Shown: one piece after another, positions 1 through 5,249 of the stretch
Position numbering within the stretch: position 1 is the stretch's first letter
Layout: each line of letters starts with the position of its first letter
Source of the DNA: Nitrospira sp.
Lineage (GTDB): Bacteria; Nitrospirota; JACRHL01
Reading direction: 5' to 3'
DNA length: 5,971 bases
Assembly: GCA_026994095.1 (NCBI GenBank)
Contig: JALWRU010000236.1
Coordinates: forward strand, 1 to 5,971
The notes under the pieces: model-generated
Told to the model about the DNA's origin: nothing
The model's database searches: none
What the model saw: the letters and a program-made list of their open reading frames with translations, nothing else
Program-made: the position numbers and the translations under genes

Positions 1-1044
1 CACCACTACATTAGAGCGCTCGTAGAGCCGTTGAGCAAATGTTTCTCCGCCTCCCGGCACCGGTAGCCACAAATAAAAACCCGCATCCGGCAATGGTACG
101 CTGGTGACTGGTGACAGCACCCTGTTCACCGCCTCAAAGCTGGCCCGGTAGGCGTTCCGGTTGGCAACGACGTGGGTTTCATCCGCCCACACCGCAGCGG
201 CGGCGTGCTGAATGGGGGGCGGAATGGCACAGCCGGTGTAGGTGCGCAGGTGCAGATAAGCGCTCAAAATCTCTGCATCACCTGCCACAAAACCGCAGCG
301 GGCACCGGGCAGGTTGGACCGTTTCGACAGGGAGTGGAAGACCAGACAGCGCCGGTAATCATCCCGTCCGATCCTGGCGCAGGCCTCCAGCAGACCGGCG
401 GGCGGGGTGGTTTCATCCGGGTAGATCTCGGAGTAACACTCATCGGCGGCAATCACAAAATCGTGGCGATCGGCCAGGGCGATCAATTCGGTCAGGTAGT
501 CCAGCGGGGCCACCCGCCCGGTGGGGTTGCCGGGGCTGCACAGGTAGAGAAGCTCGGTCTTGTCCAACACCTCGGCAGGCAGCGATGCATAGTCGGGCAG
601 GTAACCGTTGGCTTCGGTGGCGGCCACGCAGATGGCCTCCGCCCCGGCCCACTGACTGGCGCCGTCATAAATCTGGTAAAACGGGTTGGGCATGAGCACC
701 ACACCGCCCGGATTGACCACCGCCTGAGCGATGGAGAACAGCGCTTCGCGGGTGCCAGAGCAGGGGATGATCTGGCGGGCTGCATCCACCTGCGGTAATC
801 CGAATCGCCGCTCCAGCCAGCGCGCCGAAGCCTCTTTGAGGATGGCCAGCCCGCCGGTGGCCGGGTAGTTGGCAAAGCCGTCCCCGTGTTTGGCAAGGGT
901 CTCTAAAAACAGCGCCGGGGCCGGATGTTTGGGCTCCCCCACCCCCAGTGAGATGGGTGCGACTGCGGCCGGAGTCGTGTCGGCCAGCAGGGCGCGCAGC
1001 CGTTCAAACGGGTAGCGGTTTAGGGATGATAAACGTGAATTCAT
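1..1044 (-). CDS. dapC: Succinyldiaminopimelate transaminase, DapC type (3' end cut off by the window)
   Basis: PLP-dependent fold-type I aminotransferase. DapC uses glutamate to aminate N-succinyl-2-amino-6-ketopimelate to N-succinyl-LL-2,6-diaminopimelate, in the cytosolic lysine/meso-DAP pathway that feeds peptidoglycan. The 348 codons in view start at ATG 1044. The opening MNSRLSSLNRYPFERLRALL and the following ISLGVGEPKHPAPALF are typical of the proteobacterial DapC family. Visible active-site elements are Y60 in NYPATGG, SGTRE (96-100), N173 in SPGNPTG, D201 and Y204 in DECYSEIY, and the Schiff-base lysine K241 in SLSKRSNLPG followed by R249. The family is about 390-400 residues, so roughly 50 C-terminal residues, including the substrate-carboxylate arginine, lie beyond base 1. 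No clear Shine-Dalgarno precedes the ATG, but the N-terminus fits the family. It lies 79 bases downstream of zapA on the same strand and is probably co-transcribed. Another class I/II aminotransferase specificity is possible but less likely. Confidence 0.9.
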   Translation of the reverse strand, partial: MNSRLSSLNRYPFERLRALLADTTPAAVAPISLGVGEPKHPAPALFLETLAKHGDGFANYPATGGLAILKEASARWLERRFGLPQVDAARQIIPCSGTREALFSIAQAVVNPGGVVLMPNPFYQIYDGASQWAGAEAICVAATEANGYLPDYASLPAEVLDKTELLYLCSPGNPTGRVAPLDYLTELIALADRHDFVIAADECYSEIYPDETTPPAGLLEACARIGRDDYRRCLVFHSLSKRSNLPGARCGFVAGDAEILSAYLHLRTYTGCAIPPPIQHAAAAVWADETHVVANRNAYRASFEAVNRVLSPVTSVPLPDAGFYLWLPVPGGGETFAQRLYERSNVVV

Positions 1045-1123
1045 GGGAGGCGTGTACGGGCAGGGAGCAGGCGATTAGCCGTTGATATTAAAGGGATGCC
1101 CGGACCACTGCCGGAGCGAAACG

Positions 1124-1444
1124 CTAGTCATCGTCGGTCTTTCCGGGGGCAAAGGCCGAGTCCAGATTCTCCAGCAGTTCACGGGTGCGGTGATCCAGCC
1201 GGGAGGACTGGGCCTCATACTCCTTGCGGGTGGTATGCAGCTCGTGGGAGATGTTCATGCAGGCCAGCATGGCCACTTGCGCCAGTGGTGTGAGCGGCGT
1301 CTCATTGGAGATGCGCTCCATATGTTCGGTCACATAGTTGGCCAGCAGTTGCATGTACTCCGTGCTGGCCGTGCTGTGAATGGACAGGGACTGGCCAAAG
1401 ATGTGAACCCGCGACGTGGAGGGGGTGTCCGACGAATCGGCCAC
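1124..1444 (-). CDS. zapA: Cell division protein ZapA
   Basis: ZapA binds FtsZ filaments at the cytoplasmic Z-ring and cross-links and stabilises them, working with ZapB. The protein has 106 residues, close to the 109 of E. coli ZapA. The N-terminal FtsZ-binding module carries the family hallmark as RVHIFGQSLSI (12-22). A helical middle contains PLAQVAMLACMNISHEL, matching the E. coli LVFIAALNISYEL region. A charged coiled-coil tail (about 70-98) ends in an acidic DDD. The start is a GTG just 3 bases after the zapB stop, which suggests translational coupling; a GGGGAT lies about 12 bases upstream as a weak ribosome site. No ATG occurs before the conserved region, so GTG is the natural choice. 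Being directly downstream of a ZapB-like gene supports the call. Confidence 0.92.
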   Translation of the reverse strand: MADSSDTPSTSRVHIFGQSLSIHSTASTEYMQLLANYVTEHMERISNETPLTPLAQVAMLACMNISHELHTTRKEYEAQSSRLDHRTRELLENLDSAFAPGKTDDD

Positions 1445-1447
1445 CGG

Positions 1448-1825
1448 CTAGACGATCCCCGGCAGCACTGGGTTGCTGGACAGGTTGTCGGCAGCCGGAT
1501 CGGCAGCCGGATCGGTGGGTTCTGTCCCGGTAGTGGTGGCTGTTTCAGTACGGGTCGTGGACGCCGACTGGGCGGGCACATCGACCCGGTCGCCGGTCAC
1601 CTGCTCGGCCTGATCCAGTTCGCCGAGTAGTTGGTCGATGCGGCTGCGCACGGTGGACCACTCCGCTTCCTGTGCGGACTGGTGTTCTCCGGCCTGAGCA
1701 ATCTGGTTTTGGGCGGCGGCCAGTTCGGTATTGAGCCGCTGGTTTTCAGCCCGCAATTGTTGCACCGACTCGATCATGGTTTTTACTTTGGCCTCCAGTG
1801 CGGCCAGCATGTCGGTACGGTCCAT
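1448..1825 (-). CDS. zapB: ZapB/TIGR02449-like coiled-coil cell division protein with a long low-complexity tail
   Basis: ZapB is a small coiled-coil protein that joins the Z-ring through ZapA. Residues 7-76 form a coiled coil with hydrophobic a/d spacing at L10, V14, M17, V21, L24, N28, L31 and L35. LEAKVKTMIESVQQLRAENQ resembles E. coli ZapB (LEAKVQQAIDTITLL) and ends with a WSTVRSRIDQLLGELD segment matching the W-x-ERLQALLGRM end of that protein. ZapB is usually 65-81 residues. This one has 125, because residues 77-125 form a disordered-looking T/A/E/P/D-rich extension including a DPAADPAAD repeat. ATG 1825 has a good GGAG ribosome site 8 bases upstream (1834-1837). The stop lies 3 bases before the zapA GTG. 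The family call rests on pattern and neighbour; coiled coils are easily confused. Confidence 0.75.
   Translation of the reverse strand: MDRTDMLAALEAKVKTMIESVQQLRAENQRLNTELAAAQNQIAQAGEHQSAQEAEWSTVRSRIDQLLGELDQAEQVTGDRVDVPAQSASTTRTETATTTGTEPTDPAADPAADNLSSNPVLPGIV
1489..1515. repeat. Perfect 12-bp tandem duplication inside zapB
   Basis: CGGCAGCCGGAT occurs twice back to back (1489-1500 and 1501-1512), followed by a further CGG. The unit is a multiple of three, so it keeps the zapB frame and encodes the DPAADPAAD stretch of the tail. It is probably a recent slippage duplication in a region under weak constraint. Confidence 0.9.
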
Positions 1826-1864
1826 CGGGTAGTCTCCAGATCGGCGGCTAAATAAGCGCCGTGG

Positions 1865-2734
1865 TTAGCTGTCCTGAGACTTGGGTGGGCCCATGCGTGC
1901 AAGCGCCTGCGCCATTAGCGCCGGTGCGGTCTTGGCATCCTGGGGAAAACAGGCCCACCCGACCGTTTTCAGCGCCTCGGCACCTTGACCGGCACCGACA
2001 GGCACGCCCGATGATGTCTCATTGGGAATTCTAAGATTGCCCAGATTTGAAGTCAATCGATCTGCCACGTAACGGGTCGCTTCTCCGGTCTCCGGCAGCA
2101 GGATCGAGAACTGACCCGGCTCCCGAAATAACACTACATCCTCAATACGGAGCGACTCTTCAATGACCCGGATAGCCGAGTGGGTGAGGTCCCCGGCGAA
2201 GGTGTCTTCGGTCTCCCCCAATTGCACGATCACCAGCCCCAGGCTGCGACCGTGACGATAGGCGCGCCCCACCTCCTTGGCCAATTTTTCACTTACCTGA
2301 CCGTCTGCACTGGGTCGCGGTGCCAGTACTGTGGGTTGGGGGCGGGCCAGTAGCGCGCCCAAGGCCGATAGATTGACCCGCGCCACCTCACCTAAATCGG
2401 TGTCGGACAGGGCGCGCACCACCGCCGGGTCGAGGGTGGTATCGATAATCAGATCGAGGGAGTTGACCTCGCCCAGTGCGGCAATGCGGGGGAACAGGGT
2501 GAGCGGGTTCGGATCGGTCAGGACGTAGCCGTAATCTTCCAGATGGCGAATCAGATCGGCCGGATGGTGGGGCACCAGCCCGATGAGGTTGATCTGCGGA
2601 TCGCGCAGCAGGCGAGGGATCCAGCCAAGGGCCTCTTCGTCGCCACCGATCATCACCGCGTTGGCGGGCACCGGTCGGCCCGGCAGTAACTGGCCTGCGG
2701 GAATGGAGTGGGGCAGATGGTCCGGGTGGTTCAC
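1865..2734 (-). CDS. Rossmann-like domain plus degenerate GGDEF domain protein (putative c-di-GMP effector)
   Basis: This 289-residue protein has no predicted membrane segment. Residues 25-132 look like the NAD/CoA-binding-like Rossmann domain found at the N-terminus of some bacterial signalling proteins: a VMIGGDEEALGWIPRLL opening, LIGLVPHHP, a DLIIDTT strand (94-100), and VNLSALGALLA where relatives have an IGGLSAKLLW-type motif. Residues 145-289 resemble a GGDEF domain: RHGRSLGLVIVQLGE in place of the metal-binding LDLD strand, then a helix, then RIEDVVLFREPGQFSILLPETG. The signature is EPGQF (205-209) instead of GG(D/E)EF, and the metal-binding aspartate is replaced around Q171, so cyclase activity is unlikely. 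R196-x-x-D199 sits five residues before the signature, as in a c-di-GMP I-site. The start is a GTG overlapping the upstream stop by 4 bases (GTGA), implying translational coupling. zapB begins 39 bases downstream. Domain calls are by eye; function is inferred. Confidence 0.7.
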   Translation of the reverse strand: MNHPDHLPHSIPAGQLLPGRPVPANAVMIGGDEEALGWIPRLLRDPQINLIGLVPHHPADLIRHLEDYGYVLTDPNPLTLFPRIAALGEVNSLDLIIDTTLDPAVVRALSDTDLGEVARVNLSALGALLARPQPTVLAPRPSADGQVSEKLAKEVGRAYRHGRSLGLVIVQLGETEDTFAGDLTHSAIRVIEESLRIEDVVLFREPGQFSILLPETGEATRYVADRLTSNLGNLRIPNETSSGVPVGAGQGAEALKTVGWACFPQDAKTAPALMAQALARMGPPKSQDS

Positions 2735-3537
2735 GGGGTGTCCACCACTTTGCGCAGGATGCCCAGCCCTTCCAACTCTGCCAGCAGGGAGCGGGTTTCA
2801 TTCAGGTCACGGGCCGGTGGTGTCGTCGGAGCGACCATGGGGGGGGCAATGGTCACCGGGGTCTCCGGGCGGGGTGCCGGACCGATTTCGATGCGTACCC
2901 GGGGCCACTGGGACATCACTGCCAGCGCCGCTTCGCCTTCTTCCCCGGCATGGGTGACCGCGTGGATGGGCAGGCCACCCCGTACCAGCACTTCGCCGCA
3001 TTGATATTCAGGCCCTGCCACCACCACGGTACCGTCACTATCGGTGGATTTTAGTGTGGCAAGTGCGTCTGCCAGTGCGTTGGGCTGGCTGGGTCCCGCT
3101 GGGGGTGCCTCGGAGGCCGGAGCCGGGTCGATTGGTACTGGCGAGGTTGCTACCGCCACCGATGGCGGGTCGTCTGCCCGTCGGTCCGGCGCGGGTTGAA
3201 GCAGTGAGACGACTCGCTCCCGCAACTGCTCGGTGGTGACATCGGGCGGGCAGTTCAGCGCCCCTGCTGCCGGATTGGGGTCGCCGATGGTCAAAAAAAC
3301 AATCTGTGCAAAGTGGGGCAGATCGGTCAGGCGCGCAAGGCACTCCTGACCGCAGGCATCTGGCCGGGTGAGGTCGGCCACCACCACTCGCGGGTGGCGC
3401 AATATGGCTTGCACCATGGCATCGTGCAGGCCGTGGGCAACAGTGCAGCGCATCCCGCTGTGAGCCAGCAATGGTGCCAGCGCTTCCCGCTCCGGGGCCG
3501 GGTCGACAATCAGTATGTTGGGTCCGGCCTGGGTCAT
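2731..3537 (-). CDS. Receiver-like domain plus DUF4388 (PatA N-terminal-like) protein
   Basis: A 268-residue protein starting MTQAGPNILIVDP. Residues 6-113 follow the response-regulator receiver pattern: ILIVDP (D12), VVVADLTRPD with D55 at the phospho-acceptor position, FLTIGDP with T83, and NCPPDVTTEQLRERV. The second acidic residue of the usual DD pair is P13, and the lysine of the KP motif appears replaced by C96, so it may be a pseudo-receiver. A proline/alanine-rich linker (114-153) follows. Residues 154-219 match the DUF4388 pattern, with ALATLKSTDSDGTVVV, GEVLVRGGLPIHA and a closing MSQWPRVRIEIGP. A second linker and a short helix (239-268, LLAELEGLGILRKV) end the protein. No DNA-binding or output enzyme domain is visible. 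ATG 3537 was chosen because the receiver fold starts there; the frame stays open to 3678, but that extension lacks domain character and runs back across most of the intergenic region towards rlmN. This is the first gene of the minus-strand unit. Confidence 0.72.
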   Translation of the reverse strand: MTQAGPNILIVDPAPEREALAPLLAHSGMRCTVAHGLHDAMVQAILRHPRVVVADLTRPDACGQECLARLTDLPHFAQIVFLTIGDPNPAAGALNCPPDVTTEQLRERVVSLLQPAPDRRADDPPSVAVATSPVPIDPAPASEAPPAGPSQPNALADALATLKSTDSDGTVVVAGPEYQCGEVLVRGGLPIHAVTHAGEEGEAALAVMSQWPRVRIEIGPAPRPETPVTIAPPMVAPTTPPARDLNETRSLLAELEGLGILRKVVDTP

Positions 3538-3559
3538 TCTGAGTCCGTCGTCTGGATTC

Positions 3560-3580
3560 CCGGTGGTACGGCTCCACCGG
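3560..3580. promoter_or_regulatory. Perfect 7-bp inverted repeat in the leader of the minus-strand unit
   Basis: CCGGTGG (3560-3566) and CCACCGG (3574-3580) are separated by 7 bases. The repeat lies 22 bases upstream of the ATG of the receiver-like gene. It could be a dimeric-regulator operator or an RNA hairpin in the 5' leader. No T-run follows on either strand, so it is not a standard terminator. Confidence 0.45.
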
Positions 3581-3698
3581 ACAGACGTTATCTTAAACCA
3601 CCATTGCCCAGCCGCCCGATCACAGACGCTTTTGGGGTGGTGCCAGCGGGTAGCGATTCGGGGGCGGTGGCCCACCACCAGACATCCCCCCCTTTTTC

Positions 3699-3703
3699 AG
3701 GGA
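3699..3703 (+). promoter_or_regulatory. Shine-Dalgarno site deciding the rlmN start
   Basis: AGGGA lies 9 bases before ATG 3713. The frame is open upstream to 3515 and an in-frame GTG exists at 3731, but neither has a comparable ribosome site. This favours ATG 3713. Confidence 0.6.
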
Positions 3704-3712
3704 ATCGTCGGC

Positions 3713-4795
3713 ATGGTACGCTGCTTGCCCGTGTCACGCGTCAATCTTAAAAATTGTACACCTTTTGAGCTAATTACCCTAATGGGGGAGTTGGGTTTCA
3801 AGCCCTATCGGGCCGAACAGGTCTCCCGCTGGCTGTATGAGAAGGGTGTGGTCGACTTTGACGAGATGACCAACCTGAGCAAGGACGATCGGCAGGTATT
3901 GGCTGACCATGTGACGCTGCCCCGGTTTGAATTGGTCAGCGAGCAGGTGGCGGAAGACGGCACCCGCAAGTTTCTGTTTCGGTTACCGGATGGGGAGACC
4001 ATTGAAACCGTCTGGCTGCCGGAGGAGCGCCGTGCCACCCTGTGCATCTCGACCCAGGCGGGCTGTGCCATGGCCTGTGGCTTTTGCCTGACTGCCAGGG
4101 GGGGGCTGCGCCGCAATCTGGAGGTGTGGGAGATTGTCGAGCAGGTGCTGGAGGTTCGCCGCCGCACCGACAGGCCCCTGACCAACGTGGTGATGATGGG
4201 CATGGGGGAGCCGCTGGCCAATCTGGATGCGGTAATCCCGGCACTGGAGCGGTTGGTGGAGCAAAAAGGCATTGCCCTGGCCCCGCGTCGGGTGACGGTC
4301 TCGACGGTGGGGCTGGTCCCGCAGATGGCCGAGTTGGGCCGTCGCGCCCCCTATGTGAATCTGGCGGTATCCATGGGCGCGGCCACCGATGAGAAACGCA
4401 TCGAGTTGGTACCGCCCGCCAAAAAATGGCCACTGGACGCGCTGATGACCGCCTGTCGCAGTTATCCGCTGGGGCCGCGCCAGAAAATCTTTTTTGAGTA
4501 CATCCTGATTGCCGGGGTCAACGACAGCCCGGCTCAGGCCAAGGCATTGGTCAAGCGTCTGCACGGGGTACGCTGCAAGGTCAATCTGATGGCCTATAAC
4601 CCGGCACCGGGGTTGCCGTACCAGCGACCGGAGCGGGCCACGGTGCTGGCCTTTCAGCAGATCTTGCTGGATGCGGGCATCGCCACCTTTGTGCGCAAGT
4701 CACGTGGGCAGGACATTCTGGCGGCCTGTGGTCAGTTGCGCCGTCAGGAGGGGGAGACCGCGCCGCTAACACAACTCGATGAGGCGGCCCCTTAA
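3713..4795 (+). CDS. rlmN: Dual-specificity 23S rRNA A2503 / tRNA A37 C2-methyltransferase RlmN
   Basis: Radical-SAM methyltransferase that makes 2-methyladenosine at 23S rRNA A2503 and in some tRNAs at position 37, through a methylated-cysteine intermediate; cytosolic. From ATG 3713 it has 360 residues (E. coli 384). An N-terminal domain (about 10-100, with KPYRAEQVSRWLY and FDEMTNLSK) precedes the radical-SAM core. The [4Fe-4S] ligands are C118, C122 and C125 in GCAMACGFC. C111 in LCISTQ and C339 in ILAACGQL match the E. coli catalytic pair C118 and C355. NVVMMGMGEPL and the FVRKSRGQDI region are also typical. The usual SLH of the SAM site reads SMG here (220-222). An 8-G run (4098-4105) follows the cluster motif. 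GTG 3731 (giving MSRVNLKN) is an alternative start without a ribosome site. It is divergent from the signalling unit and convergent with the DUF4321 gene, with overlapping stops. Confidence 0.95.
   Translation: MVRCLPVSRVNLKNCTPFELITLMGELGFKPYRAEQVSRWLYEKGVVDFDEMTNLSKDDRQVLADHVTLPRFELVSEQVAEDGTRKFLFRLPDGETIETVWLPEERRATLCISTQAGCAMACGFCLTARGGLRRNLEVWEIVEQVLEVRRRTDRPLTNVVMMGMGEPLANLDAVIPALERLVEQKGIALAPRRVTVSTVGLVPQMAELGRRAPYVNLAVSMGAATDEKRIELVPPAKKWPLDALMTACRSYPLGPRQKIFFEYILIAGVNDSPAQAKALVKRLHGVRCKVNLMAYNPAPGLPYQRPERATVLAFQQILLDAGIATFVRKSRGQDILAACGQLRRQEGETAPLTQLDEAAP
4792..4795. other. Convergent stop codons sharing a TTAA palindrome
   Basis: The plus-strand rlmN stop TAA is 4793-4795 and the minus-strand DUF4321 stop TAA is 4792-4794. 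The two reading frames therefore overlap by 4 bases tail to tail, leaving no room for a terminator between them. Confidence 0.9.
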
Positions 4796-5061
4796 ATCTG
4801 TTTGAACAGGAACAGTCCCAGCAGCATACCCAGCATCACGAACAGGTTGATCTCGACGGTAAAGCCGAGGGTCATGGTGAGCAGGTGCAGGTCCAGCGTG
4901 AAGGGCGGGTTAACACCAATGCTGTAGCTGGTTAAAAACACGTCGCGCAGTTTGCCTGCGTCGGAAAAGTGGCGCAGGGCCTCTGCCAGCGCCCCACCGA
5001 GTAACGCACCCGAAAAGACGAATGCCAGCAGGTGGAAAGAGGTTTTGCGAATGATGGCCAT
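4792..5061 (-). CDS. Small DUF4321-family membrane protein
   Basis: An 89-residue protein with two hydrophobic segments, about 8-28 (FHLLAFVFSGALLGGALAEAL) and 68-86 (about VEINLFVMLGMLLGLFLF). Between them is the family-like core SIGVNPPFTLDLHLLTMTLGF (47-67). This pattern, with a GxNPPFxLDL motif before the second helix, fits DUF4321, an inner-membrane family of unknown function. ATG 5061 is chosen because MAIIRKTSFHLL begins the family pattern. The frame is open to another start at 5127, but the extra 22 residues are polar, proline-rich and unlike the family. A purine-rich AGAGAAGA lies upstream but is rather distant for a ribosome site. Its stop overlaps the rlmN stop. It is a single gene here, with its own probable promoter around 5198-5203. 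No function is proposed. Confidence 0.8.
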   Translation of the reverse strand: MAIIRKTSFHLLAFVFSGALLGGALAEALRHFSDAGKLRDVFLTSYSIGVNPPFTLDLHLLTMTLGFTVEINLFVMLGMLLGLFLFKQI

Positions 5062-5131
5062 AAAATAGCGGTCTTCTCTACAGGGCGGCTCCAGAGGAAG
5101 GTAGGGCGGCCCACGCCAGCCTGTCAAGCGA

Positions 5132-5147
5132 CACCATCAAAATGGTG
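5132..5147. repeat. Small perfect inverted repeat in the 5062-5249 divergent region
   Basis: CACCAT (5132-5137) and ATGGTG (5142-5147) flank a CAAA loop. It lies upstream of the DUF4321 gene, probably within its transcribed leader if the TATAAT box at 5198-5203 is used. No T-run follows, so it is not a clear terminator. It may be chance. Confidence 0.35.
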
Positions 5148-5187
5148 GAATAGCTGGCCGACTGCGCCGGTTTAGGCTGTGATATCA

Positions 5188-5213
5188 TGCCGATCTGATT
5201 ATACCGGTCGGCA
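5188..5213 (-). promoter_or_regulatory. TATAAT box framed by an inverted repeat: candidate promoter with operator
   Basis: On the minus strand, 5198-5203 reads TATAAT, a perfect -10 hexamer that would serve the DUF4321 gene with a leader of about 130 bases. No good -35 is seen 16-18 bases further up. The box sits inside an inverted repeat, TGCCGA (5188-5193) and TCGGCA (5208-5213), with 14 bases between the arms. A regulator bound there could block the promoter and also affect the divergent methyltransferase gene. As RNA on the plus strand the same arms make a GC-rich hairpin followed by only four U, a poor terminator. Confidence 0.4.
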
Positions 5214-5249
5214 ATTTTACTCCCCTCCAGACAGACGAGTGTACAGGGC

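Larger units (their letters stand above)
3538..3712. promoter_or_regulatory. Divergent intergenic region with clustered GGTGG/CCACC motifs
   Basis: This 175-base stretch lies between the divergent starts of the receiver-like gene and rlmN, so it should hold promoters for both. I could not pick a convincing -35/-10 pair on either strand; the best minus-strand -10 is TAAGAT (3590-3595), without a good -35. GGTGG or its complement occurs at 3562, 3574, 3598, 3636, 3666, 3672 and 3675. A longer inverted pair is GGTGGTG (3636-3642) with CACCACC (3673-3679). Just ahead of the rlmN ribosome site is a C7T5 tract (3686-3697). Confidence 0.5.

Noticed and set aside
172..798. Long plus-strand open frame of 208 codons
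   Set aside because: It lies wholly opposite the dapC-type gene, whose translation shows a full set of aminotransferase motifs. The plus-strand product is G/R-rich and without family character.
1045..1123. 6S RNA gene (ssrS), often found next to zapA in gammaproteobacteria
   Set aside because: The gap is only 79 bases, too short for a 6S RNA of about 180 bases, and shows no matching long hairpin.
1082..1630. Plus-strand open frame of 182 codons opposite zapA and zapB
   Set aside because: GC-rich antisense frames stay open by chance; both minus-strand frames match known division proteins.
1839..1862. Hairpin between zapB and the GGDEF-like gene
   Set aside because: Only a 6-bp stem with a bulge and no T-run; not enough to call a terminator or regulatory RNA.
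1865..2734. Active diguanylate cyclase
   Set aside because: The GG(D/E)EF signature reads EPGQF and the metal-binding aspartates are missing, so only a receptor or structural role is plausible.
3538..3678. N-terminal extension of the receiver-like gene to 3678
   Set aside because: The extra 47 residues are R/W/H-rich with no domain character and would fill most of the divergent promoter region; the receiver fold starts a few residues after ATG 3537.
3515..3712. N-terminal extension of rlmN to 3515
   Set aside because: It overlaps the start of the divergent receiver-like gene and lacks RlmN-like sequence; ATG 3713 has a well-spaced AGGGA.
5062..5127. N-terminal extension of the DUF4321 protein
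   Set aside because: The added 22 residues are polar and proline-rich, and the family pattern begins at ATG 5061.
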